Assembly: GCA_945897885.1 (NCBI GenBank)
Contig: CAMDGU010000026.1
Coordinates: 1-40,384 of the forward strand
Direction: 5' to 3'
Length of the DNA: 40,384 bases
DNA from: Chitinophaga pinensis
GTDB lineage: Bacteria > Bacteroidota > Bacteroidia > NS11-12g > UBA9320
Shown here: in pieces, positions 6,439 to 15,151 of the stretch
Position numbering within the stretch: the stretch's first letter is position 1
How the letters are laid out: every line of letters starts with the position of its first letter
Translations under genes and position numbers: made by a program
Notes under the pieces: model-generated
Seen by the model: the letters and a program-made list of their open reading frames with translations, nothing else
Told to the model about the DNA's origin: nothing
The model's database searches: none

Positions 6439-7818
6439 CTAGTCAACGTTATCATGCAAAAACGAGTTGTTTGATTTCAATTCGGGTTTGCGTTCAGGAT
6501 CGTCAACTAAAGAAAAGCGGGATACATTCGTTTCTGAGGAGTGTGAAATATCATCAAGCTTAACTTGACGGCGTTCATATGCCGGAACATTCTCCAGTTC
6601 TTCACGTCCTGATTCTGTTTTTGACTGGATGCTTAATTCACGCAAGTCGCGAATACGAGCGGTAAGTTCATTATTTTTTAATCGAATCATTTCGCTAATG
6701 CTGTTGCGGGTATCAACCGGTGCGTTTTCTTCCAGCGATATGTATTTTCTATCTTCGGCTACTATTTCCTCTTCATTTTCAGATTCGTCAGCTTTAAATT
6801 CATCCACCACCAACTCTTCTACCAATCGGTTATCTGCCTTGTAAGAATTCTCTTTTCGTGAAAATCCTGTAGCTATTACCGTAACGGATATTTTTTTACC
6901 TATGGAAGAATCAAAGCACAAACCACATTTTAAATTGGCATCCATGCCGGCTTGCTCCTGGAAGAATTGATTTATTTCACTGTATTCATCCATGGTTACT
7001 TCTTCTTCACCATTGGTAATATTTATTAATAAATCACTCGCTCCTTTTATCTTATTATCATTAAGTAATGGCGAGTTAAGAGCCATCTCGGCAGCTCGTA
7101 AGGCACGACCATCACCTTCGGCCACACCATTACCCAAAATAGAAACACCACTGTCTTTCATCGCTGTTTTCACATCTTCAAAATCCACATTAATACTTCC
7201 TGCGATGGTTATTATTTCAGCAATTCCCTTGGCAGCTGTAGCTAATACATTATCTGCATAGCTAAAGGCTTTGGTAATAACCAGGTTTCCAAAAATTTCT
7301 TTTATTCTATCGTTTGAAATAACCAAAAGTGAGTCAACATTTTCCTGCATTTCAGCTATTCCTTTTTCGGCAGCCAATCGTCTTTTGGGGCCTTCAAAGT
7401 GAAACGGAGTCGTAACAATACCTACAGTAAGTATTCCCATTTCTTTGGCAACACGAGCTATTACAGGAGCAGCACCCGTTCCGGTACCACCACCCATTCC
7501 TGCAGTTACAAATACCATTTGGGTATTTACCCCAAGGGCATCTATTATTTCATTGATGCTGCTTTCTGCAGCTTTTCTTCCTACATCAGGATTGGAACCG
7601 GCCCCACGGCCGTCTGTCAATTCATTTCCTATTTGTATTTGGTTAGGAATTGGGCTTGACTCAAGGGCTTGCCTATCGGAGTTGCAAATGATAAAGTCTA
7701 CTCCTTTAATTCCTTCCTTGTACATAAAATTAACCGCATTACCGCCACCGCCACCTACACCTATTACTTTTATGATAGATGATTTTTCTTTAGGAAGTTC
7801 TACTTTAAAATTTGCCAT
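6439..7818 (-). CDS. ftsZ: Cell division protein FtsZ
   Basis: The tubulin-like GTPase that polymerises into the Z-ring at mid-cell. It has 459 residues: a GTPase domain with the N-terminal glycine loop VIGVGGGGGNAVN and the tubulin signature GGGTGTG at 109-115, the T7-loop region near NVDFEDVKTAM, an acidic linker (about 335-440), and the conserved C-terminal peptide ending NSFLHDNVD that binds FtsA. Length is typical for Bacteroidetes. The gene is last in the dcw operon, 14 nt after ftsA, and is followed by a terminator. Confidence 0.98.
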   Translation of the reverse strand: MANFKVELPKEKSSIIKVIGVGGGGGNAVNFMYKEGIKGVDFIICNSDRQALESSPIPNQIQIGNELTDGRGAGSNPDVGRKAAESSINEIIDALGVNTQMVFVTAGMGGGTGTGAAPVIARVAKEMGILTVGIVTTPFHFEGPKRRLAAEKGIAEMQENVDSLLVISNDRIKEIFGNLVITKAFSYADNVLATAAKGIAEIITIAGSINVDFEDVKTAMKDSGVSILGNGVAEGDGRALRAAEMALNSPLLNDNKIKGASDLLINITNGEEEVTMDEYSEINQFFQEQAGMDANLKCGLCFDSSIGKKISVTVIATGFSRKENSYKADNRLVEELVVDEFKADESENEEEIVAEDRKYISLEENAPVDTRNSISEMIRLKNNELTARIRDLRELSIQSKTESGREELENVPAYERRQVKLDDISHSSETNVSRFSLVDDPERKPELKSNNSFLHDNVD

Positions 7819-7832
7819 AATGGTTTTTATAT

Positions 7833-9131
7833 TTAATCAAAATCTGAAAACTCTTTATCGTCCGTTAGCCACTTTTTGATAACATTCATATCAAAAATGT
7901 TAAATCTTTTTTTGTTCTTATTTTCTTGTAAAACGGCATCTGTTCCGTCTTCCTTAATCAAATTTTCATTGTATAAAGCATCATTAAGCCCTTTCATTAC
8001 CAAGCCTATGCCTGTAGCATAAATGGGGCTTTTTACTTCTTCTACCATCCCTTTGGCAAGATGTTCGTTGGGATAACCAACACGGGCATCCAAGCCGGTA
8101 ACCAATGAAGCTAAATGGGTAATATGTTTTAGCATGGAACCTCCACCGGTAAGCACTATACCACCAGCCAATTTCTTTTCTAACCCAGATGATTTTACTT
8201 CAAAATAGACAAGTTCTAATATTTCCTGAAGGCGGGCCTGAATAATTTTGGCTAAGTTCTTAACCGAAATTTCTTTTGGGTCGCGACCTTTTAGACCGGG
8301 AATGGTTATTATTTCATTATCGGCAGCTTCACTTGCCAGTGCTGAACCAAATTTTGTTTTTAAGGCTTCAGCATGATTTTTCATCACATTGCACCCTTCT
8401 TTAATGTCTTCGGTAATAATATTACCCCCATAAGGGATGATGGCCGTGTGACGAATTACGCTATCATGAAAAATAGCCACATCTGTAGTTCCTCCACCTA
8501 TATCCACCAATACAATTCCGGCTTCCATTTCCTCTGGACTAAGAACAGACATTGCTGATGCCAGAGGCTCCAGTGTTAAGTCCGTTACTTTTAATCCTGT
8601 TTTTTCAACACATTTATAAATATTTTTTGCGGCAGTAATCTGACCTGTAATAATGTGAAAGTTTCCTTCCAATTTTACACCTGACATTCCAATTGGGTCC
8701 ATTATTCCCGGTTCGTCATCAACCATGTAATCTTGTGGAATGACATGTAAAATTTTATCACCCGGTTTTACAGCCAACTTATACATATCAGCTTCCAATC
8801 GGTCCAAATCTACCTGACTGATTTCTTTTTCAGAATCATTACGGATAAGCATACCGCGATGTTGCAGGCTATTGATGTGAGCACCTGCAATACCAACCTG
8901 AACATTTTTAATGTTTACATTTGCTACTTCTTCCGCCATTTTTACAGCTTCAGATATTGCAGCTACCGTTCGGTCAATATTTGATACTACCCCACGGGTT
9001 ACTCCCCCGTTTGATGGCACTTTTCCAATCCCAAGAATATCTACTTTTCCATATTCACTAGTTCGGCCAACTATGGCGCATATTTTAGTTGTTCCGATAT
9101 CAAGACCTACTACAATTTTTTGGTTGTTCAT
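7833..9131 (-). CDS. ftsA: Cell division protein FtsA
   Basis: An actin-like ATPase that tethers FtsZ to the membrane and recruits septal synthesis proteins. It has 432 residues, starting with the phosphate-1 motif VVGLDIGTTKICAIVG, a phosphate-2 motif VLVDIGGGTTDVAIF (about 210) and an adenosine motif GGIVLTGGGSMLKH (about 335). The C-terminus NVIKKWLTDDKEF could act as the amphipathic membrane helix. The ATG is at 9131, and a gap of 143 bp with a short palindromic repeat separates it from ftsQ, one of only two sizeable gaps in the operon. Confidence 0.97.
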   Translation of the reverse strand: MNNQKIVVGLDIGTTKICAIVGRTSEYGKVDILGIGKVPSNGGVTRGVVSNIDRTVAAISEAVKMAEEVANVNIKNVQVGIAGAHINSLQHRGMLIRNDSEKEISQVDLDRLEADMYKLAVKPGDKILHVIPQDYMVDDEPGIMDPIGMSGVKLEGNFHIITGQITAAKNIYKCVEKTGLKVTDLTLEPLASAMSVLSPEEMEAGIVLVDIGGGTTDVAIFHDSVIRHTAIIPYGGNIITEDIKEGCNVMKNHAEALKTKFGSALASEAADNEIITIPGLKGRDPKEISVKNLAKIIQARLQEILELVYFEVKSSGLEKKLAGGIVLTGGGSMLKHITHLASLVTGLDARVGYPNEHLAKGMVEEVKSPIYATGIGLVMKGLNDALYNENLIKEDGTDAVLQENKNKKRFNIFDMNVIKKWLTDDKEFSDFD

Positions 9132-9209
9132 GTGATACTTATTTTATTTTCATTTTTAATAAATGGCATTATCGAATCTACGATTTGTAATTTAATTTTA
9201 TTTTTAAAT

Positions 9210-9234
9210 CACGGACGCATGGGACGTCCAACGA
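9210..9234. repeat. Short palindromic repeat GGACGCATGGGACGTCC
   Basis: The sequence CGGACGCATGGGACGTCCAACG, in the ftsQ-ftsA gap, is a GC-rich imperfect palindrome in an otherwise very AT-rich spacer. It looks like a dispersed palindromic repeat of the type found in Bacteroidetes spacers; no second copy was seen in this window. Confidence 0.4.
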
Positions 9235-9274
9235 TATATTTGTTGCTAAAATTAAAATTTTCATGGCCGTTTCA

Positions 9275-10012
9275 TTATTTACAGATTACTTGTCCTTTAA
9301 ATTTTAAATTGATCGATTTGTATTTGTCCCACCCTATTTTGTTAAGTCCTCTTTTATAAAAGACTTCCAATTTTTTAAATTTTTCGTCCAGATTAGAAGT
9401 GTCGCCTAAAATTACTTCATGGACGCCGATATATGGAACAAATAAAATGTCTCGGTTCTCGTTCACAAAGAACTGCTGTATTTGGTTTTTCCAAAAGCTA
9501 TTATTATTAACAAACCCCACTATATAGTACAGTTGCCTGTCTATTTTATCGTTCACAAAACCTGTGGCTGGTATTAAATCAGGTGTAAAGTTATCCGAAA
9601 GGGGTATTTTAACCGTGTCTTCGCAAATGTAATAGCCTCTTCGGCCATTCGGTATTACCCTAAACATAGGGTTTCGCTGGGTTACTTCAATTTTTAAAAC
9701 TCCAGACATTCCGATATAAACTTCGGCACTTTTTATAGTTGAGTTTTTTAAAAGTTTGCTTTCCATTTCGTTCAATTTTAACTTACCTGCATTTTTACCT
9801 ATGAGTTGTGATTTACCTGCCGGAAAACCTAAAATCTGATAAATGTCTTTTTCGGTTAAAAGTGACTGGTCGGTTTTGTAATTTAGGGTTATGCTAACGT
9901 CTTTACATACCTCGCTATCACTGTTTTTTGTAGCAAAAAAATACAGGGCAATCAGCACTGCAGGAATAAGCAGTAGGAGTAAAAGTTTGCCAATATTTAT
10001 CTTTTTGCTCAT
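9275..10012 (-). CDS. ftsQ: Cell division protein FtsQ
   Basis: A bitopic divisome protein linking early and late division components. At 245 residues it has a short cytoplasmic tail, one membrane helix (about 8-27, LLLLLLIPAVLIALYFF), a POTRA-like region (about 35-115, with LLTEKDIYQIL and IGMSGVLKIEVTQRNPMFRVI) and a beta-rich C-terminal domain. Sequence conservation is low, as is usual for FtsQ, so position between murC and ftsA is strong supporting evidence. Its ATG overlaps the murC stop by 4 nt. Confidence 0.9.
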   Translation of the reverse strand: MSKKINIGKLLLLLLIPAVLIALYFFATKNSDSEVCKDVSITLNYKTDQSLLTEKDIYQILGFPAGKSQLIGKNAGKLKLNEMESKLLKNSTIKSAEVYIGMSGVLKIEVTQRNPMFRVIPNGRRGYYICEDTVKIPLSDNFTPDLIPATGFVNDKIDRQLYYIVGFVNNNSFWKNQIQQFFVNENRDILFVPYIGVHEVILGDTSNLDEKFKKLEVFYKRGLNKIGWDKYKSINLKFKGQVICK

Positions 10013-11376
10013 GGTTCTAATGTGGTTTTAATAGAGGGAATAAGGGTGTCAATATCTCCTGCACCAATGGTTAAAATTATCTTCGGATCTAAGGTTTTTA
10101 ACAAAGGCAACAAATCGTCTTTGGTCGTTAAATATTTTTCGGACGAGGTAATATTTTTATGAATTATTTTGGAAGTAACTCCTTCCATTGGCAGCTCACG
10201 GGCAGGGTAAATATCCAGTAATACCGAAACATCTAAAAGGCTTAAACTTTTTGCAAATCCATCGGCGAAATCATTGGTTCGGCTAAATAAATGCGGCTGA
10301 AACACCCCGGTAATTTTTTCATTAGCGTACAAAAGTTTAACAGATTTGATAAATGCCTCAAGTTCGGCAGGATGATGGGCATAGTCATCAATAAATACAA
10401 AATTTGGTTGACGGCAAATAAATTCAAATCGGCGTTTTACTCCTTTAAAATTTTTAAGACCTTTGATAATAGTGGTTTTATCAATACCAAGTTTTAAACA
10501 AACAGCTATGGCGGCCACCGCGTTTTCTATATTGTGGGTTCCCGGAATTCCTAATTGGAGGGATTTCCAATTTTCGCCGTTTCCTTCAAAATTAAAGGTA
10601 AACCAACCTTGCTCAATTCTAATATTTATGGCTTTGTAATCGCCATGTTCTATACCATACGTTTTTATGGAAATGGTATTGGTTACGGGAAAATCAAGCC
10701 CATGTTTGATAAATAAAGTTCCCCCGGGTTCTATTTTATTTATAAAATCAAAAAAGGATTTTTTAAGTTCATCACCGGTTCCATAGATATCTAAGTGGTC
10801 GGCATCCATGGATGTAACGATAGCCAAATTAGGGCTAAGGGTTAAAAACGAGCGGTCAAACTCATCGGCTTCTGTTACGGTAAGAGCCTTCGTATTTATC
10901 GTATTTGTATTAAAATAATTGCTTCCTAAATTGGTGCTTATTCCACCCAAAAATGCTCCAAAGGGTTTTTGGGCAAAATCAAGCATGTGTGCTATGAGGG
11001 ATGAAGTAGTGGTTTTTCCATGGGTTCCTGCTACTGAAATATTAAAGCTGTCTTTGGTTATTAACCCTAGTATTTGTGACCGTTTGTATAAAGTAAAGCC
11101 ATTATTTTTAAAGTAGTTTAATTGCTTGCTATCCTTTGGTATGGCCGGAGTGTAAATTATTAAAGTGCTGTCTTTCTCTAATTTTGAAATGAAATCAAGG
11201 GAATCGGTATAGTTTATTTCCATGCCTTCTGTTTCCAACGCTTCGCAAAGTTCGGAACGGACACGGTCATAGCCCGAAACATTATAGCCCATATCTTTGA
11301 TATAGCGGGCTATAGCACTCATGCCTATGCCGCCGATGCCAAGGAAATAGTAATATTTATAGGTTGAGAGGTTCAA
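10009..11376 (-). CDS. murC: UDP-N-acetylmuramate--L-alanine ligase (MurC)
   Basis: A cytoplasmic ATP-dependent ligase adding L-Ala to UDP-MurNAc, the first step of the stem peptide. It has 455 residues and three Mur-ligase domains: N-terminal UDP-binding (FLGIGGIGMSAIARY), central ATPase (VAGTHGKTTTSSL, about 115) and C-terminal (IDDYAHHPAELEAF, about 330). The start is a TTG at 11376; an in-frame stop lies six codons upstream and the next ATG would cut into the Rossmann motif. It lies 127 bp after murG across a palindromic repeat and overlaps ftsQ by 4 nt. Confidence 0.97.
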   Translation of the reverse strand: MNLSTYKYYYFLGIGGIGMSAIARYIKDMGYNVSGYDRVRSELCEALETEGMEINYTDSLDFISKLEKDSTLIIYTPAIPKDSKQLNYFKNNGFTLYKRSQILGLITKDSFNISVAGTHGKTTTSSLIAHMLDFAQKPFGAFLGGISTNLGSNYFNTNTINTKALTVTEADEFDRSFLTLSPNLAIVTSMDADHLDIYGTGDELKKSFFDFINKIEPGGTLFIKHGLDFPVTNTISIKTYGIEHGDYKAINIRIEQGWFTFNFEGNGENWKSLQLGIPGTHNIENAVAAIAVCLKLGIDKTTIIKGLKNFKGVKRRFEFICRQPNFVFIDDYAHHPAELEAFIKSVKLLYANEKITGVFQPHLFSRTNDFADGFAKSLSLLDVSVLLDIYPARELPMEGVTSKIIHKNITSSEKYLTTKDDLLPLLKTLDPKIILTIGAGDIDTLIPSIKTTLEP

Positions 11377-11418
11377 ACTATTAGTTACTTTTTATTAGTG
11401 CTCAATTATTATTTTGTT

Positions 11419-11478
11419 CTTTGTCATGCTGAGGAACGAAGCATCTCTGGGGATTCCTCGTACCTCGGAATGACAAAG
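11419..11478. repeat. Dispersed palindrome CTTTGTCAT...ATGACAAAG in the dcw operon
   Basis: The arms CTTTGTCAT (11419-11427) and ATGACAAAG (11470-11478) are perfect complements; the inside GCTGAGGAACGAAGCATCTC / GATTCCTCGTACCTCGG extends the pairing imperfectly. The motif GTCATGCTGAGG...GAAGCATCT is a familiar dispersed repeat in Bacteroidetes spacers. It fills the murG-murC gap. Confidence 0.7.
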
Positions 11479-11481
11479 TAC

Positions 11482-11514
11482 CCATTTCCAAATTTCCAAA
11501 TTTTCAAATTTCCA
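11482..11514. repeat. TTTCCAAA/TTTTCAAA short tandem repeat
   Basis: About four head-to-tail units of 8-9 nt (ATTTCCAA, ATTTCCAA, ATTTTCAA, ATTTCCAA). The last codons (DLEI) and stop of murG are encoded within it. A similar run of TTTTCAAA units is at 25371-25406, directly after iscS. Confidence 0.65.
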
Positions 11515-12595
11515 AATCATTCTTCAGTAATTTATAAACCTCATCCACAATTCTCTTCGCAGCCTCGGGTTTCTCCAATTTCTTAATGTTCAATGCAAAT
11601 TCTTCAGCCAAATATTTGTCTTTTATCAGCATTTCAATGGCCATCCATAAATCTGTTTTGGCTTCCCGGTCCTTTACCAATAAGGCGGCATTAACATCCA
11701 CCAAAGCCATAGCATTTTTGGTTTGATGGTCTTCGGCCACATTGAGTGATGGAACTAAAATTACAGGTTTGCCTACAATACAAAGTTCCGTAATGGCAAT
11801 AGCTCCGGCCCTTGAAATTATTATATCTGCCGCTGCATACACCGTTTCCATTTTTTCTATAAACTGTGATACAAACCCAAATTTTGGCTTGTTAATAGCT
11901 TCATAATTTTTACCGGTTTGCCATATTAATTGAAGTTTGTTTTCATCAAACTTTTCAATCAATCCGTCAATTGCTTGATTAATGGTCCGGGCCCCTAAAC
12001 TTCCGCCAACAACTAATATCGTTTTTTTAGATGCATCAAAATTTAATGATTGCAATGCATCATTTTTTAAAGGAAGGTTTAAAATGGATTGCCTCACGGG
12101 ATTGCCGGTAACCACACATTTATTTGAAGGGAAAAATGCTTTAGCTTTTTCAAAACCTAAACAAACTGTGCTTACTTTTTTTCCCAGTAATTTATTGGTA
12201 ATCCCGGCATAACTGTTTTGTTCCTGAATTACAGTTGGAATATCTAACCAGCAAGCCACTTTTAACAAAGGCCCGCTTGCAAAACCACCCGTTCCTATTA
12301 CAACATCAGGTTTAAATTTCTTAAGTATGCGGTAACATCGTTCAATACTCGATATCACTTTCAGTGGAAACAAAAGATTTTTAAATGATAAACTTCTTTG
12401 AAAGCCTGTTATCCAAATCCCGTGTATTTTATATCCTGCCGCCGGAACTTTTTCCATTTCCATGCGGTCGTTCGCACCTACAAATTCAATAATAGCTTCA
12501 GGTTCTCTCGCTTTTATTTCATTTGCAATGGCAATGGCCGGAAATATGTGACCTCCGGTTCCGCCTCCTGATATTAAAAATCTACGCTGTTTCAA
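11504..12595 (-). CDS. murG: UDP-GlcNAc:lipid I N-acetylglucosaminyltransferase (MurG)
   Basis: A GT28-family glycosyltransferase at the inner face of the cytoplasmic membrane. It adds GlcNAc to lipid I to make lipid II. At 363 residues it has the usual two Rossmann lobes: the N-terminal G-loop ISGGGTGGHIFPAIAIA, then GTGGFASGP (about 100) and a UDP-GlcNAc-binding half with VVGGSLGARTIN (about 195) and SRAGAIAITEL (about 260). It starts at a TTG at 12595 and overlaps the end of ftsW by 14 nt, so translation is coupled. Its last codons run into a short tandem repeat. Confidence 0.97.
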   Translation of the reverse strand: MKQRRFLISGGGTGGHIFPAIAIANEIKAREPEAIIEFVGANDRMEMEKVPAAGYKIHGIWITGFQRSLSFKNLLFPLKVISSIERCYRILKKFKPDVVIGTGGFASGPLLKVACWLDIPTVIQEQNSYAGITNKLLGKKVSTVCLGFEKAKAFFPSNKCVVTGNPVRQSILNLPLKNDALQSLNFDASKKTILVVGGSLGARTINQAIDGLIEKFDENKLQLIWQTGKNYEAINKPKFGFVSQFIEKMETVYAAADIIISRAGAIAITELCIVGKPVILVPSLNVAEDHQTKNAMALVDVNAALLVKDREAKTDLWMAIEMLIKDKYLAEEFALNIKKLEKPEAAKRIVDEVYKLLKNDLEI

Positions 12596-13769
12596 CTTCT
12601 ACCTCCTCCTCAGGTTCAGTTTTTGGTGTTTCCATATCTTCTTCAATGTATCGGCTTACACTTAAAATAATTCCAAAAGCCAGACTTGTAAATAGGGTAG
12701 AGGTTCCGCCCATGCTCACAAGAGGCAAAGGCAAGCCCGTAACCGGAAAAATATTTACAGCCACGCCCATATTTATAAATGCCTGAATAACTAAACTAAA
12801 AGCTAATCCTACAGCCAGCAAAGCCCCAAAAGCCTTAGGACTTTTTATTACAATTCGAATGCACCTAAATAGAAAGAAAAGGTATAAAAATATGAGGAAC
12901 AGGCCTCCAATCATGCCGTATTCTTCTAAAATAATGGCAAAGATAAAATCGGCATAAGGCGATGGTAAAAAATTTCTTTGGGTACTTTTTCCGGGGCCAA
13001 CGCCAAATATTCCACCTTTTGCAATTGCAATTTTAGCTTGCTGATTTTGATAACTTCCGTTGGCATCTTTTTTATCTGAAAACGATTCAATTCTGGCTTT
13101 CCATGTTTGCACCCTACCTTGACCGGGTAAATTCATAATTACCGCTAACATTAATCCAAAAAATAGAATAGCAAGACCTGTTAATCCGAGTAATGATTTT
13201 ATAGGGATTCGACCGATAAAAAGCAGAACCATGCAGGTCATAAAAAGAACTAGAGCAGTTGATAAATTGGCCGGAGCAATGAGACCGCAAACAATGATAA
13301 TACTTGCTACAATAGGCCAAAGTGTTTTTTTGCTGTTCCCAATTTCATCTTGTCGTTTTGATAGAAAACGTGCGATAAACATTATAATGGCAAGCTTTGC
13401 CAAATCGGAGGTTTGAAATGAAAGCCCTATTAATGGTAAGGTAATCCATCGACGGGCGTCATTTACATTGCTACCAAAAACTAAAGTATAGAATAGAAGC
13501 GGTATAGCTATAAAAAGTAATATTTGAGATAAACGGGAGTAGTAGCGGTAATCAACCAAGTGCGAAAGCCACATGATAAATAACCCTAACAGGAGCATGC
13601 CTCCCTGTTTTATTAAGTAAAATTCGGTGTTACCGGATTGCTTAGCATAGGCCAAAGTTCCAGTAGAACTATACACTGCCAAAATACCGAATAGCGAAAG
13701 CATACACACCACTAACCAGATGTATATATCGCCCCTCAGATTATTTGCTGCCCATTTTCTTAAGCCCAT
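12582..13769 (-). CDS. ftsW: Septal peptidoglycan glycosyltransferase FtsW (SEDS family)
   Basis: A polytopic SEDS protein of 395 residues with about ten membrane helices. It polymerises lipid II at the septum together with its cognate class B PBP, here FtsI in the same operon. SEDS marks include the segment NDARRWITLPLIGLSFQTSD (about 105-124) and, near the C-terminus, GLPLPLVSMGGTSTL. The C-terminal tail is Glu-rich (EPEEEVEVETA). A RodA assignment is possible from family similarity, but the position between murD and murG points to FtsW. Confidence 0.95.
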   Translation of the reverse strand: MGLRKWAANNLRGDIYIWLVVCMLSLFGILAVYSSTGTLAYAKQSGNTEFYLIKQGGMLLLGLFIMWLSHLVDYRYYSRLSQILLFIAIPLLFYTLVFGSNVNDARRWITLPLIGLSFQTSDLAKLAIIMFIARFLSKRQDEIGNSKKTLWPIVASIIIVCGLIAPANLSTALVLFMTCMVLLFIGRIPIKSLLGLTGLAILFFGLMLAVIMNLPGQGRVQTWKARIESFSDKKDANGSYQNQQAKIAIAKGGIFGVGPGKSTQRNFLPSPYADFIFAIILEEYGMIGGLFLIFLYLFFLFRCIRIVIKSPKAFGALLAVGLAFSLVIQAFINMGVAVNIFPVTGLPLPLVSMGGTSTLFTSLAFGIILSVSRYIEEDMETPKTEPEEEVEVETA

Positions 13770-13804
13770 TTTTTAAAAAGTTAAAGCTAAAAGATTAAAG
13801 TTAT

Positions 13805-15148
13805 TTATAAAGCTTTAACACATGCCTTAAACTGATTGCCCCTGTCTTCGTAGTTTTCAAATAAATCAAAACTGGCGCAAGCCGGTGATAGTAATACAGT
13901 ATCCCCTTTTTTCGAAAATTTGTAGGCGGCTTCTACGGCATCTTCGGAAGAAGTTGTATTTATGATTAAATCTACATCAGCACCAAAGGCCTGATGAATT
14001 TTGCTGTTATCTAATCCCATGCAAACAATTACATTTACCTTATCTTTTACTAATTTTTTAAGGCTTGTGTAGTCGTTTCCTTTGTCGGTTCCACCGGCAA
14101 TCCAAACCACGGGTGTTTCCATGCTTTCTAAGGCATACCAGGTTGAATTTACATTGGTGGCTTTAGAATCGTTAATAAAATCAACGCCTTTAATACGGGC
14201 TACCCATTCCATACGGTGTTCCACATTAGTGAAATCCGAAAAACTTTCGCGAATACTTTCTTTCCTGATTTCGAAAGAGTTTGCTACAATGGCGGCAGCC
14301 ATACTGTTGTAAATGTTGTGTTTACCACTAACTGTTAGTTGATTAATTGGCATGTTAAATTCTTTGTTTAAATTGGTTAGTCGAACGATTATTTCTTTAC
14401 CATGTAAAAAGGCACCGTTCATTACCTCATGGTTTATTGAAAATGCCAGCTTCTGGCCATTTCCTTTGTTAAAATTTAAATTATCCTTTGTAAGTGGGTC
14501 ATCATCGCAATAGATGAATTGGTCTTCGGCTTTTTGATTTTGAGTAATCCTATATTTCGACGCGATATAATTTTCGAGCTTATAATCGTATCGATCTAAA
14601 TGGTCAGGGGTAATGTTTGTTAAAATGGCCTGATGGATGCGAGTTTCCATCATTCCATCCAGCTGAAAACTACTAAGTTCAAGAACATAGCAATCCTGTT
14701 TTTCGGTGGCCACCTGGCGAGCAAAGCTTTTACCAATATTTCCACCCAATCCTACCTTTATTCCACCGTTTTTAAGAATATGATGGGTAAGCATAGTTGT
14801 GGTAGTTTTTCCGTTGGTGCCGGTTATTCCCACTAGTTTGGCATTAGTATATTGTGCTGCAAATTCTATTTCCGAAACAATTTTTATCCCCTCTTCCTTT
14901 GCCTTTTTAATGATTGCAGCCTTATCGGGAATTCCCGGACTTTTTACAATTACATCAGCATTCAAAATTTTTGATTCTGAATGCTTCTCACTTTCCCATT
15001 CTACGCCTAATTCTTTTAACTCATCGGTGTATTTAGGTTTAATAATTCCAAAATCACTTACAAACGTGTCATATCCTTTGGCCAAGCCAAGGACAGCTGT
15101 GCCGCAACCACTTTCTCCTGCTCCTAATATGACTAATCGTTTTGCCAT
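13805..15148 (-). CDS. murD: UDP-MurNAc-L-alanine--D-glutamate ligase (MurD)
   Basis: A cytoplasmic ligase adding D-Glu to UDP-MurNAc-L-Ala. It has 447 residues with N-terminal RLVILGAGESGCGTAVLG, the ATP loop [14 protein letters not shown] (about 108-121), and the C-terminal FINDSKATNVNSTWYAL followed by WIAGGTDKG. Length is normal for the family. Three bases separate it from mraY, and ftsW follows after 35 nt. Confidence 0.97.
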   Translation of the reverse strand: MAKRLVILGAGESGCGTAVLGLAKGYDTFVSDFGIIKPKYTDELKELGVEWESEKHSESKILNADVIVKSPGIPDKAAIIKKAKEEGIKIVSEIEFAAQYTNAKLVGITGTNGKTTTTMLTHHILKNGGIKVGLGGNIGKSFARQVATEKQDCYVLELSSFQLDGMMETRIHQAILTNITPDHLDRYDYKLENYIASKYRITQNQKAEDQFIYCDDDPLTKDNLNFNKGNGQKLAFSINHEVMNGAFLHGKEIIVRLTNLNKEFNMPINQLTVSGKHNIYNSMAAAIVANSFEIRKESIRESFSDFTNVEHRMEWVARIKGVDFINDSKATNVNSTWYALESMETPVVWIAGGTDKGNDYTSLKKLVKDKVNVIVCMGLDNSKIHQAFGADVDLIINTTSSEDAVEAAYKFSKKGDTVLLSPACASFDLFENYEDRGNQFKACVKAL

Positions 15149-15151
15149 TTC

